From Stephanodiscus triporus (Eukaryota > Bacillariophyta > Thalassiosirophyceae > Thalassiosirales > Thalassiosiraceae), in contig JALLAZ010000152.1 of assembly GCA_036939755.1 (NCBI GenBank), positions 1 to 22,057 on the forward strand: a DNA stretch of 22,057 bases, read 5' to 3'. A program made the position numbers and the translations under genes. Below the pieces are notes generated by a model. The model worked only from the letters and a program-made list of their open reading frames with translations, searched no databases and was not told the DNA's origin. Numbering within the stretch: position 1 is the first letter of the stretch; each line of letters starts with the position of its first letter. This document shows, one piece after another, positions 1 to 9,739 of this stretch.

Positions 1-64
1 GTCTCGAAAGCTGACAGTAGAGAGAGAATACACAGCGTCGTCGTCTTCGTTTTTTACTTTTTTT

Positions 65-100
<36 letters not shown>

Positions 101-380
101 TTGTACTCGTCGTCCTCATCGTCCTTGTCTTCGTCTACTTCATATTCACTTAGAAGATTACCATCACTGTCATAGTGAAAAGGATGGCAAACAAACGTGT
201 CTTCGTCGTCGTCCTCGGGACAAGAGTAGTCACTTAATATAAGGTGACCCTCACTGTCATAGGAAGGATGGGGGAAAAAGACATCTTCGTCGTCTTTGTC
301 ATCGTCGTCGTCATCGTCATCTTCATCTTCTTCGTCATCTTCGTCGTCTTCGTCGTCTTCGTCGTCTTCGTCGTCGTCTT

Positions 381-415
<35 letters not shown>

Positions 416-672
416 ACGGCGACGGCGACGGCGGCGGCAACGGTGGCGGCGGCGGCGGCGGCGGCGGCTACGTCGTCGTCGGCTGCGTCGTCGTCAGCTG
501 CGTCGTCGTTGGCGTGGCGCCCAACGCATCGACGTTTCGGCTGCGGGAGAAGGTCAAGAGAAGTAAATACAGACCACGTGCCACGTTCTTCGATTTCTCT
601 GCGTCGAACAGGGTCGAGGCTTTGCAAATATTGACGTACACTTCGGCGTGTGGGCAAAGTGAACTGATCCAT
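1..672 (-). CDS. Acidic Asp/Glu-rich low-complexity protein, partial (C-terminus beyond left edge)
   Basis: A minus-strand frame opens at an ATG at 672-670 (preceded in frame by a stop about 12 codons upstream) and stays open to base 1, at least 224 residues. Residues 1-55 are ordinary sequence starting MDQFTLPTRRSVRQYLQ. They are followed by Asp and Ala runs, then a long Asp/Glu tract. Two copies of a short motif follow about 29 residues apart: HPxxYDS(E/D)G(H/N)L near residues 135-144 and 163-173, each ending in an acidic-Tyr pair (DY/EY). A second Asp run comes after that. The tract is CGT/CTT trinucleotide repeat DNA, so the opposite strand also has open frames (poly-Ser, poly-Val). I prefer the minus strand because its ordered N-terminal segment and the repeated motif look like protein. 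Family and function are not recognised; acidic proteins of this kind are often nuclear, but that is a guess. Confidence 0.5.
61..520. repeat. TCG/TTC/GGC trinucleotide low-complexity tract
   Basis: Two blocks (about 61-100 and 284-515) consist of near-perfect TCG, TTC and GGC triplets. Read on the minus strand they give Asp/Glu and Ala runs of the acidic protein. Triplet slippage probably drives length change here. Confidence 0.9.
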
Positions 673-1084
673 TATTGTCAGCTAATTAAAGATAAGAGAC
701 GCAGCGAATGCAACAAAATACCATTTACCAGGTTACTAGAAAAATATAAGTTTTAGTACGGAATTCCACCTAAATTAGTAGTTGTACTAAAGTCGGGGTG
801 AAATTCAAAGGTGTTACGAAAAAACGCAACAACATATAAAATAATGCTTCAAAATTAAAACTTCATTTTATGTAGATAAAATAAGTTTTACATCCAAAAT
901 TATTAAACTATAGCAAAATAAAAAAATTGATCTAACTACAACACTTAGTTGATCAAAACTAACAAATGTATTAAAACGAACGACTATACGTTACAACCAG
1001 ATCAACTTAATGTGTCTGAGTTACGTTAAATGTTAAATTTGAAACACTAAATGTGTCAATTAGTAGCGTTTTAATTTTATAGAT
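673..1084. other. AT-rich intergenic spacer
   Basis: About 410 bp with high A+T and no protein-like frame. It would hold the upstream region of the minus-strand acidic gene. The only structure I see is an imperfect hairpin at 927-956 (TTGATC ... GATCAA with matching flanks). No tRNA or other RNA gene was recognised. Confidence 0.5.
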
Positions 1085-1641
1085 CCATTTTTGGCTTTTG
1101 TGAGGAGACGCTGCCCACGACGTGGGCAACGACTGCCTGATGTCGATCGACGGAACCAACTTCCGCGTCGAGCAGCAGGGTCCCGCGGTGAGGGGGAACT
1201 CCTTCGGTTCCCACAAATATGCGGGGCAATCCGCGCTCCATTACGAGCTTGGGATAGATATTCTTGCGGGGAATTTGGTCTGGGTCGGGGGACCCTACCC
1301 CGCCGGCGCCTGGCCGGTCATCAAGATTTTTTCAACGAGCTCGCCCACCTTCTTGAGCCAGGCGAGAGGGTGGAAGCCGACAACGGCATGTGGGGCACCC
1401 CGAAAAAATTAAATGCCCCAACAACGATTGCAACCCGACCAAAAAACTCGCAATGCAGGCTCGCGTGAGGTCTTGCCACGAGACCTTTAACGGTCGCCTT
1501 AAATTTTGGGGCATCCTCGGGCAGGTATTCCGCCACGACATTAGGCGGCACGGGAGCGTTTTTTGGGCATGCGCCGTGATCAGCCAGCTCGCCATTGTAA
1601 ATGGCGAGCCATTGTTTGAGGTCGAGTACGGAGATGAGTAG
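1085..1641 (+). pseudogene. Decayed DDE transposase (PIF/Harbinger/IS5-like, DDE_Tnp_4 type), copy 1
   Basis: Translation across two frames gives the core of a DDE endonuclease. The first catalytic Asp lies in CLMSIDGTNF (about 1134-1163), the second in ERVEADNG (about 1366-1389), and the catalytic Glu in RSCHETFNGRLKFWGIL (about 1465-1515), followed by a C-terminus ending in PLFEVEYGDE and a stop at 1639-1641. At least two frameshifts are needed: one near 1325 joins the KIF segment to the NELAHLLEPGERVEAD segment, and one near 1390-1405 enters the KIKCPNND segment. The 5' part is lost: homology with the minus-strand copy at 10920-11651 starts only just before the first Asp. No intact ORF remains, so this copy is non-autonomous. 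Family placement rests on the spacing of the D/D/E motifs. Confidence 0.8.
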
Positions 1642-1668
1642 AATTGGTAATAATTACATAGTAGTAAT

Positions 1669-1743
1669 GTATAATTTCATACTTTAACTAGGAATTCACA
1701 CTATAGAGTATAATTTCATAGTTAAAGTATGAATTCATACTTT
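1669..1743. repeat. AT-rich inverted and direct repeats flanking transposase copy 1
   Basis: A 15-bp perfect inverted repeat (TTCATACTTTAACTA at 1676-1690 and its complement at 1719-1733) overlaps a 20-bp perfect palindrome at 1724-1743 centred on GAATTC. A 13-bp direct repeat, GTATAATTTCATA, occurs at 1669-1681 and 1708-1720. Similar AGTATGAATT/AAGTATAAATT words occur beside transposase copy 2 (10825-10920), so this is probably the AT-rich end of the element. Confidence 0.7.
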
Positions 1744-1765
1744 TACAGCATATCTACTCTCTCTG

Positions 1766-1805
1766 GGGGCGTACTAGTACACACCCATGCGGACTAGTAC
1801 GCCCC
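1766..1805. repeat. 13-bp inverted repeat, possible transposon end
   Basis: GGGGCGTACTAGT at 1766-1778 is repeated as its exact complement at 1793-1805 with a 14-nt spacer. It lies just outside the AT-rich end of transposase copy 1. It could be a terminal hairpin or two abutting terminal repeats. No matching left end is visible because copy 1 is 5' truncated. Confidence 0.65.
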
Positions 1806-1942
1806 TATTTCCCTCAACCTCAGTAATGTACAACCATAATGTTGTTGTACCTTAGAGTACGAAATGTACTTACGTACTTTACATACAACGCGTCGATATT
1901 ATTATTTTTTGGTTGTCCAAACAACAAATACTGGGCAGAGAG

Positions 1943-4302
1943 ATGACAAACTACGCTGACGCCCGCGACCCTCCTCCCCCCGATGAGGCAGGAAATGGCA
2001 ACAACGCCCCCGCGAAGGAGGAGTACGACGTCGTTGTCTGCGGCACTGATCTGACTCAATCCATCTTATCTTCGGCATTGAGTCGTGCGGGTAAGAGGGT
2101 ATTACACTGCGATGGAAATGAATGGTATGGCGGGTTCGATGCTGTATTGTCTGGAGGTTCGACGCTGGATTCATTTATTGAGGGATGTGAGAAATTTTCC
2201 GGGGAATCCACGCTGGAGACAAAAGGATGTGAGGTTGACGAGAACGGGAATGTAGACAAAAAACATGTCGACTCGCTTCTACTTCGACTGCTGCCACGAG
2301 GGAAACAGGGAAATCTGAGGTTGCATTCCCAAACTTTCATGATTGCACCGAAAGAATCTGATATCACCAAGGAATTCATGGTTGGAAGTCTCTCAGAATC
2401 AACTCTCGAGAGAGTGTCTATCAACGGTGAGGATGAAGATGTGAAGGAGGAAATGACGAATGATGTCACTGACAACAGTAGCTTGAAAAATGATCTTCCT
2501 CCTATGAATGAAATAACTTCCACTTTACCCTCTGTACAACCTCTGGAGCGTGAATTTTGTTTTGACCTTACCCCTGGTCTATTATACGCATCGGGGGACG
2601 CCGTTGAATGCTTGGTGAAGAGCGGAGTTTCTGACTACCTGGAGTTCAAGAGTTTGAAAGGGCTTTATTTGCTCACGGAAGATGAGAAACCATCCGCGAC
2701 GGGGGGGGGAAGACGTAGTAGAAACACGGTCGGCAACAAAATTATCGGCGCAAGCAATGAAAAGTTGACGTCGTACCGTGTGCCATGTTCGAAAGGCGAT
2801 GTATTTCGTTCCAAGCTTCTTTCTCCCGTTGACAAGCGTCGTCTCATGAAGTTTTTACAGTTGATTTCAGACTACGGGATGGCGACAAAGATGGTAGATG
2901 ACCAGTCATCAAACAATGCCTCCGATGATGCTGCTGGCAAAACTTCAAGTTTAGATGGAGAGTCTGAAATAGACGGTGATCCAGACGATCTAAAACCTGC
3001 CCCCGAGGGTGTGCTAGGAGAAGATGCAATACAGTCCATCAATGAACGTCATCTTCATCGTGGTAGAGCGTTATCCCGACCACAGAACAAAGCAACGCCC
3101 TCGTCATCTGAAATGGATGCATTGATGCGTTGTGTCCGTGAAAATGTAAACTTTTTGGACTTTCTGACACAAGTCGCCAAGCTGCCGGATAGGCTCTCCA
3201 CAGTCGTAGTCTATGCCTTGGCACTAACTCCGTTTTGTTCATTGGAACCTGACAAGGACAGTGATTCCATGGATAGGAACTCCCGATACTCCACAAAGGA
3301 TGGCCTGGATGATCTTGTTCGCCACGTAGCGGCTCTTGGTAGATTTGGTGAAACTGCATTCCTAGTTCCCATGTATGGAACGGGAGAGTTGAGCCAAGCA
3401 TTCTGTCGTAGTGGGGCCGTATATGGATCGACATTCATGCTTCGTCGCTCACCCGTAGCAATATCATTTGATGAAGGCTCGCATGTGCGAGGCGTGCTGC
3501 TCTGTGGTGAAGAACACATTGGAAGCAGGGACGATATAGACACAGATGATGTTTCTGATAGAGAGGTTACGTGTAAGCATGTCGTCGTTCCTAGTACGAT
3601 GCTGGCTTCAAGGAATGGTAGCAAGGCAAGGACCTATCGAAGAATAAGTGTGTTACAAGGCAAGCTGATGCTGGACGAAGACCAGAGTAAAGACGGTTCT
3701 GACACTGAGCAAAGATATGCAATCATTATACCTCCAGGAACTTTAGAGAATAAGTCAGCGATTCATGGAGTTGCTGTTGATGACAGCGCATTTGTGGCAC
3801 CTTTGGGGAAGAACTACACTATACTGCACCTTACCACAAGTAGTCAAGCAGGTGACATTATTCCAGACGATGTGTTTGTAAATATACTGAGTGAAACCGT
3901 GACATATTTGACTGCCAACCAATTACCGAGGATGGTCCACCTTGCGTAGAGCTTCATCACATTTCGTTCAGCTATTCTACTGATGCATCGAATTCAAGAG
4001 ACGTGACAAAATCAGGCCAACCATTATTTGGTTTGCATGTTTGTCATCGCGATGCGCAATCACTCACTTGTGACTCTTCGTTCAGGGAAGCCGAACGTAT
4101 CTTTCGAAAAATTTGTCCAGACTGTGACTTTCTTGCTCTAGCAAAGAAGGTAGAAGATGCGATAGTTTATCGCAATGAAAATGATAGTGACGATGAGAAA
4201 ATAGTGCTCGAGAGTGCATTTACTATGATGCAAGGACCGACGATAGAGAAATTGCAAGTTGAAAATCTCGCAGAGCCTTGCACTGATGCCGAACGTGCTT
4301 GA
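1943..4302 (+). CDS. Rab escort protein / Rab GDP-dissociation inhibitor family, with a one-base frameshift
   Basis: Rab escort proteins bind newly made Rab GTPases and present them to Rab geranylgeranyl transferase. The first ATG is at 1943. Residues 26-60 carry the family's N-terminal dinucleotide-type motif (YDVVVCGTDLTQSILSSAL, then GKRVLHCDGNEWYGG). Further family blocks follow: FDLTPGLLYASG...VKSGVSDYLEFK, YRVPCSKGDVFRSKLLSP, FLDFLTQVAKLPDRLSTVVVYAL, the GRFGETAFLVPMYGTGELSQAFCRSGAVYG block, and YAIIIPPGTLENKSA. An acidic insert near residues 135-180 and another near 310-360 fit REP rather than the shorter GDIs. The first frame stops at 3947-3949. The frame one base back is open and continues the family: EDGPPCVELHH, then EAERIFRKICPDCDF, which matches the REP C-terminal pattern, to a stop at 4300-4302. 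A single missing base between about 3895 and 3946 explains it. Whether the gene is truly broken or the base is a sequence error cannot be told here. Confidence 0.88.
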
Positions 4303-4329
4303 TTAGTGGCCGTACTGCTCTATAGATAT

Positions 4330-4384
4330 TTGTAGCTATGTTGGTTTGGTTTTTCTTCGACTGTCTCGTGCGCCACATGATACG
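4330..4384. repeat. 55-bp exact repeat, copy A
   Basis: This 55-bp stretch covers the last codons, stop and 3' flank of the coiled-coil gene. It recurs without mismatch and in the same orientation at 16619-16673, directly after the ambiguous base at 16618. Confidence 0.95.
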
Positions 4385-6892
4385 CGCGTTATTGATTTGC
4401 GCATTCTCGACTTCGTAGCCTTTGGTTTGGTGATCTCCTCTCGAGCTACTTGTCCATCGATTGCTCGATAGTCATCGCTCACCTCGAGGTCGACCATCGG
4501 CTGCGACAGTTTCTTCTTCCTCGCCTCATCGAGCTCTCGCTCTATATTTGAAGTATCGTTACGAAGACTTAGCAGTTTTGCCAATGCCCCCTCTAACACG
4601 GACTTTTTGCCTTCTAACATGGCACGGACCTTGCTTTCGGCAAGCTTCATCTCCTCGTCGTTCTTAGCTCGCATGTCTTCCATCTCCTTGGCCCACTGTT
4701 CCATTAGCTTGGGACGATTGGCCACGAGATTGTCAAGCTCAACTTCTAACGAGGCCTTCTCATTTCTCATTAGAGCGATTCTTCTCTCTCCATCCTTACG
4801 GATTTCGGCTATTTGCTCATCACACTCTTCAGCGTATGATGACAGCCTCATTTCTTTAGACATGATCTCGTCCACTCTTTTTCTGGCAAATTCCAATAAT
4901 TCCGACAGCTTGTTCTGCAGTTCGCCGAGTAGACGAGATTCCTCCGCCTCTTTTTGCATTAGAGTGTCTGCTTCTAAACTGCACTGCTCCAACTGCTCCT
5001 CCAGCCTGTGAATTTCTGCTTGATGCTCAACCTCGATTACCTGCCAAGAGAGAACAATGTTGAATGAAAATAGAGGTAAAAGAATAAGCTAGATTACCCA
5101 GGCCAAACACACAACCGAGAAACAAATCCTCCTCTCACAGTGCTTTTTTCGGCCAGTCTCATCTGTTCTTCTTTTTTATGTTCTGCTTGTTCTTCGTCGA
5201 GCTTCCTCTTCACCAGATCAATATCAGACTGAACTTTTCGTTTTATGTTTTCGCCCTCGTCCTTAATCTTCCTCTCCTCCTCGCCTTGCAGCTTTTCCTC
5301 CCGCTGTAATCTCCATTGGTTGAATTCTCTGGTTAAAGCAAGGGGTGAGAGTAGCATAAGGGGACATAGAAAAGAAAAGAATCAGTCATCACGACGAGGT
5401 TCAATTGATCTTTTGCTGATGAAAGCCGTTCTCACTCTTCACCTGCCTTTTGCTTCTGCGCAATTTTTACCTCGCATTCCTCCTCCATATTTACCATTTC
5501 TCTATCGTGTCTCAGGCGCATTTGTTCCATTTCCAATGTCTCGGTCTTTTGTGCACTTATGAGATTGATTTGATGCTCATCTGCGATTTTCTGCTTCTCA
5601 GTGTTGAATTGCCGCTTCATCATATCCGCCCTCTGCTCATATTCCTCGCGAATCTTCTTCGTCTCATTGTCTCGATCTCTCCTAGAGGCTTCCATCTTCG
5701 CCGTCCACTCATTCTCCAGGTGTGACATGCGGCTCCTCTCATCGTCCCTGATCTTGTTGGTTTCTTTCCTGTACTCCTCATTTAAACGTTTGTACAACTC
5801 GAGTCTGAAGTAGTCAAGCGTACGATTTGCCTCGCGTTCAAGTCGCTCTATTTCCTCCTTATGGTTTTCCATTAGTTGATGTAACTTGGGCTCTATTGCC
5901 TTTGCGGCGTCTTGCTTCAGCTTGGACGACATTTTCTGATCTCTCTTCTTCAGCTCATCTTTCTCTGTCTGTTGCCAGCATTTTTTAGCGTTTTCGAGTT
6001 CCTGTGTCCCTTCACCTTTTAGTTTATCACACATCTCTCTATCTGATGTTGTCACTTTTAGTATTTCGGCTTCAAGCGAATGCACCTGTTTATCCAACGA
6101 GCTATTCCCCAGAGCAAGTGTTTCTCTCAATTTTTCTTGTTCCCTTGCGACCTATGACGACAAGTTATCAAAAAGGAAGTGGCGGTTGCATAAAACTCCG
6201 AGTTCCGTATCACAAAGTATGGGCAGGCAACTCACCTTATCATGCTCCGCCTTCGCATCTTCGAGACGAGTCTTCCACTCTTGTTTCATTGCCTTCATCC
6301 TTCCCACATGGACAGACTCGTTTTTGACACGGAGTGCGTGCAACTCTTCCACTTTCTTTGACTTGTATTCGAGCTCTATTTTCATCGAAGACGCCCGTGC
6401 TTGGATCTCTTCACTCATGGCTTTCAACAGCTGCAACTGCTGGCGAGCATCGGCAGGCATTGAACTGGGCTTTGTGTACTCTTCGGGATCATCACCGGGC
6501 GCCATTTTTTGCTCAATATCGAGCAACACCATCGCCCCATCCTGCACTGTTTCTTCCCACTCATCCCAAATGTATTTCTTTTTGCGAGATATTAGTGCTT
6601 TCGATGAGCTATGCGTCTTGGTTGATGCAAGGATACAATCATGGAGGTCTTTATGTCCCTCCTCTTCTTCGCCAGGCCGCGAGGTATCACATGCCGAATT
6701 CGTGATATCAGCAAGGATAGTACAGGGAACACGAGTAGAAGTGACACCAAGAATTTCTCGTTCGTCGTTGTTACTGGGAGGCTCATTGTAACTGTCGTTG
6801 TTCTGTAAATCATCAAGAAAGCTCAGCAAGGACTCAAGCTTGTCGGAGAAAGAAGTTGCATCTCGTGATCCTTTCACTCCGTCGTCCTGCAT
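4336..6892 (-). CDS. Long coiled-coil protein, four exons (centrosomal/ciliary CEP131-like possible)
   Basis: Four minus-strand exons join in frame at GT-AG borders: 6892-6236, 6151-5443, 5326-5139 and 5040-4336; introns are 84, 116 and 98 nt. The product is about 752 residues. Residues 1-110 are acidic and disordered. A short conserved-looking segment follows (KKYIWDEWEETVQDGAMVLL), and from about residue 155 to 690 the protein is almost continuous heptad coiled coil rich in Glu, Lys and Arg. The basic tail (KPKATKSRMRKSITR ... SRRKTKPT) is probably unstructured. This resembles centrosomal/basal-body coiled-coil proteins such as CEP131/AZI1, but coiled coils match each other easily, so the family is not established. 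The gene is divergent from the ankyrin gene at 7042 (149 bp between starts) and tail to tail with the Rab escort gene. Confidence 0.8.
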
Positions 6893-7041
6893 TGATTTTC
6901 CGGGGAAGAGTTCGTGGGAATTGCTGGTCTCCCCCAGGCGGAAAAAATTTCAAGCGAATCAACACTCCAAAATTAGAATTTGGAAATCGGAACTCTTGTT
7001 CTTCTCCTAATCAGGATTACCTTCGTAGACAATCGACAAGG
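6893..7041. promoter_or_regulatory. Shared divergent promoter region
   Basis: The 149 bp between the start codons of the minus-strand coiled-coil gene and the plus-strand ankyrin gene must hold both 5' UTRs and promoters. No TATA box or known motif is evident, so the call rests on gene arrangement alone. Confidence 0.5.
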
Positions 7042-9585
7042 ATGACAGCATCGAACGACATGAAAATGAGTGACTGGATGGAGGCCATCCGACGAAATAA
7101 CATAGACCTTGTTCGGAACTTACTTGCTGGGATGGATTGCAGTGACTTGAAGGATATTGTTTTGTCGCAGGAGTCAAAATTTGGTGATACACTTCTGACC
7201 TATGCCGCAGGATTGGGGCGACTCGAAATAGTCCACGACTTGATAGGGAAGATAAGGTCTCTCGTCCAGGTTCATAGTCACAATTTGACAGTCTTGGACT
7301 TTTTAGACCATGAAACAAGTCGAGGAAAGACAGCACTTTCCGAGGCCGTGAAGAATAATCAATCACATGTCTTGTCCATACTTTTTTGTCATGGTGCCAA
7401 TGTGTCCAGGCCAACAAAGATGCACAAAAAGTCTGCTCTGGGATGGGCGAAAGCGATGGGGAACGAGGCAATCATCAAGATGATCAACGACCACGCTGAG
7501 ATGCAGTATCGCGTCTCTCTCCTTTTTAAGGCAGTATCCAGAGGCGACGTGCCAAAAGTTAAGGAATTGATAGACGGGGGAACCCCATTCTGTCCTAATC
7601 AAGACAAGTCATTTGAACGAGAGTTGGAGTCAAAATGCAATCAAGTGAATCTTGCCAAACAGAACCTGAGTGATATCTCTGCAGCCCTTCTTGAAGTTGA
7701 TCGCTCAAAGGCCCACATCTTCATCGAAATGCAGGAGAGAGAAAAACGCATAGAGAGCATGATAAAGACTCGAGAAGAGATTGTTGCGATTCGACGCACG
7801 GCAATCACGACGGCTATTTCAAATATCAGTATTGCTCTAAATTCCGACGCCATCCCTACCACCACATCACTTGAGTACGAGTTGATCAGCAAGGCCTTAA
7901 CCACTATGTTTCACATCCAAGTGAGGGAAGGTCACGATAATGTTGGAGATGCAGACGCGCGCAAGATGGGCATGCCTCAACTGCCCCATTGGAGAGAAAT
8001 CAGGGCTCTATTACAAAGCAACGATCGATTTTATCACAGAGTTCGACATTACCACTTCGAACAGCAATTTGTTGAAATGGCAAAGACGGTTAAAGTCGAT
8101 GGGCTTCCAGGAACATGTTCAGATCACCTTCCGAATATGCTCAGTAACACCGCGCAGAACTTACAAGCGGGACCACTACTGATGGCAGCAATCGCACAGT
8201 GGATTTGGCATATTTTTCAATCCGCCGAAGGTCACCAAAATGAGCATGATCTTGTTATGGGAGAAAGCGCAGAACGCGATCTGTTGAAACGCAACCGAAT
8301 CGATTGGGAAGTGTTCGCATCTAGGAATAACATCCTCAAACGCGAATTCGATGACGTCTCAGATTCAATCCAAATGAAAACCAAATCTATCTCTCAGTTG
8401 CGACGAAAGATGGAAGCAAGCCGTCTCATGAAGTATGTGGACGGAGGATATTCAATACTGAGCTGGGCCGCTGGGGTAGGCAATGGTGATATCGTCAAGC
8501 TTCTTCTCAAGAGCGGTGCACACGCGGCAATCGGGGATTGTCGTGAATGGTGCGCTAAAATCATCCAGGTTGCCTTCCGCCATTCACGTATGATCAAGCA
8601 GTCCAATCACAATCACCGCTCCACAAGGCCAGTGCAGGAAGTCCGATTGGGGAGGAGGGATCAAGACCTCGCGGTGTCCTTGCGCATCAAAAGCTTGAGC
8701 AACCTTATCAGCGATAGATTCAAGAGCACTCGTCTGCCATTTGCCGAAGCACTGTGCAACGGCCATTCAAAAGTTTTGTTGATGCTCGATCGTTCGGATG
8801 TACCCATCTCGCAGGCGGTGAACTTGTTTCATTTGTTTTGTCCACCACAAGGAATGATTCCGAGATCGTATAATAACGGTGCGGCTAGGGTATCGATTGG
8901 CCCTTTACCCTCTTCGAATGGGGTTGGTGATGTCTTGTCATGCATAATCACCGCCGGTGAAATGTACAGTCACGAGAACGACACTGGAAAATGTGCCCAT
9001 GTAGATTCGCTACGTTGCGTCATTGATCTGATTGACAAACTTCTGAAGCAAAAAAGGAACAAAATCGAAGTAAAGATAGCCACGAGAAGGCGTACCCTAA
9101 TGAAGAAACACAAACATGCTATGTCTGCCTTGTTGAGATCCGCAATCTACCACGGGAATTTCGTTGCCATGGTCAAGGCATCTGAGGAGGGCGGATTATC
9201 CCTGGACTACGAAGATGAAACCACTGGCATGACACCCCTTATACGTGCTGGGATGGAAGATATCCATTCCCCTACACACGAATGGTGCCAAAATTCTATT
9301 GGTGAGAAGGTAACTGGCGTAGCCTACCTCCTTGATCGGATATCTCCCCACAGACCGAGCGTGGACTACGAGAACCGATTTGGCTACACGGCGTTGGCCA
9401 TGGCATGCATGCACGGACGCTTGGAGGCCATCGTTGATTTAGTTGATCGAGGTGCAGATGTCAACAAGAGGTCTTCGAATGGCCGAACTCCATTGCTGTG
9501 GGCGCGCTCGGAAGGAAAGGCGGAGGCGGTGGGATTATTGTTGAGACTTCAGAATGAGGTCGGAATCGATTTGAATGATGTGTGA
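7042..9585 (+). CDS. Ankyrin-repeat protein with central coiled coil and IQ-like motif
   Basis: Single-exon ORF of 847 residues. The frame is open upstream, but the first ATG is at 7042. N-terminal ankyrin repeats lie at about residues 10-155 (for example FGDTLLTYAAGLGRLEIVHDL and KTALSEAVKNNQSHVLSILFC...GANV). Residues about 190-260 are predicted coiled coil. A further isolated ankyrin repeat is at about 468-500 (YSILSWAAGVGNGDIVKLLLK), directly followed by an IQ-like segment AKIIQVAFRHSRM, which could bind calmodulin. C-terminal repeats at about 730-840 end with YTALAMACMHGRLEAIVDL and TPLLWARSEGKAEAVGLLL. Ankyrin repeats bind proteins; partner and pathway are unknown. The gene is divergent from a coiled-coil gene and convergent with the minus-strand gene ending at 9740. 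Confidence 0.85.
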   Translation: MTASNDMKMSDWMEAIRRNNIDLVRNLLAGMDCSDLKDIVLSQESKFGDTLLTYAAGLGRLEIVHDLIGKIRSLVQVHSHNLTVLDFLDHETSRGKTALSEAVKNNQSHVLSILFCHGANVSRPTKMHKKSALGWAKAMGNEAIIKMINDHAEMQYRVSLLFKAVSRGDVPKVKELIDGGTPFCPNQDKSFERELESKCNQVNLAKQNLSDISAALLEVDRSKAHIFIEMQEREKRIESMIKTREEIVAIRRTAITTAISNISIALNSDAIPTTTSLEYELISKALTTMFHIQVREGHDNVGDADARKMGMPQLPHWREIRALLQSNDRFYHRVRHYHFEQQFVEMAKTVKVDGLPGTCSDHLPNMLSNTAQNLQAGPLLMAAIAQWIWHIFQSAEGHQNEHDLVMGESAERDLLKRNRIDWEVFASRNNILKREFDDVSDSIQMKTKSISQLRRKMEASRLMKYVDGGYSILSWAAGVGNGDIVKLLLKSGAHAAIGDCREWCAKIIQVAFRHSRMIKQSNHNHRSTRPVQEVRLGRRDQDLAVSLRIKSLSNLISDRFKSTRLPFAEALCNGHSKVLLMLDRSDVPISQAVNLFHLFCPPQGMIPRSYNNGAARVSIGPLPSSNGVGDVLSCIITAGEMYSHENDTGKCAHVDSLRCVIDLIDKLLKQKRNKIEVKIATRRRTLMKKHKHAMSALLRSAIYHGNFVAMVKASEEGGLSLDYEDETTGMTPLIRAGMEDIHSPTHEWCQNSIGEKVTGVAYLLDRISPHRPSVDYENRFGYTALAMACMHGRLEAIVDLVDRGADVNKRSSNGRTPLLWARSEGKAEAVGLLLRLQNEVGIDLNDV

Positions 9586-9739
9586 AGAAAATAATCGGAA
9601 TATTATTCCTTCATTTGACCGACTAGCGCTGCGGACTTTCGGTACATGGCCCATGCTCTCTCATCCTAGTCCTCGAAAGGTCTCCGCAGAGCTATGCCAC
9701 AAATCTTTCGTAACAGTTGCGGTTACAATGGTCCGGAAA

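Larger units (their letters stand above)
1642..1942. other. AT-rich foldback-containing spacer upstream of the Rab escort gene
   Basis: It contains the AT-rich 3' flank of the transposase relic, two inverted repeats (listed separately) and the presumed promoter/5' UTR of the downstream gene. A short GTACAAC/GTTGTAC inverted pair lies near 1828-1850. No TATA-like element could be assigned with confidence. Confidence 0.5.

Noticed and set aside
296..634. Plus-strand poly-Ser/poly-Ala frame (and the poly-Val frame at 244-756)
   Set aside because: These are shadows of a trinucleotide repeat. The minus-strand frame is longer, reaches the window edge and has ordered sequence and a repeated motif.
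3899..3930. 32-nt GT-AG intron that would repair the Rab escort frame
   Set aside because: Too short for the other introns here (70-121 nt), and it would remove a segment (VTYLTANQ) that fits the family; a missing base is simpler.
3895..3946. Programmed -1 ribosomal frameshift in the Rab escort gene
   Set aside because: No canonical slippery heptamer or obvious downstream hairpin was seen.
6186..6791. Plus-strand 201-residue frame opposite the coiled-coil gene's first exon
   Set aside because: Antisense shadow; the minus strand has spliced exons with consistent phases and clear coiled coil.
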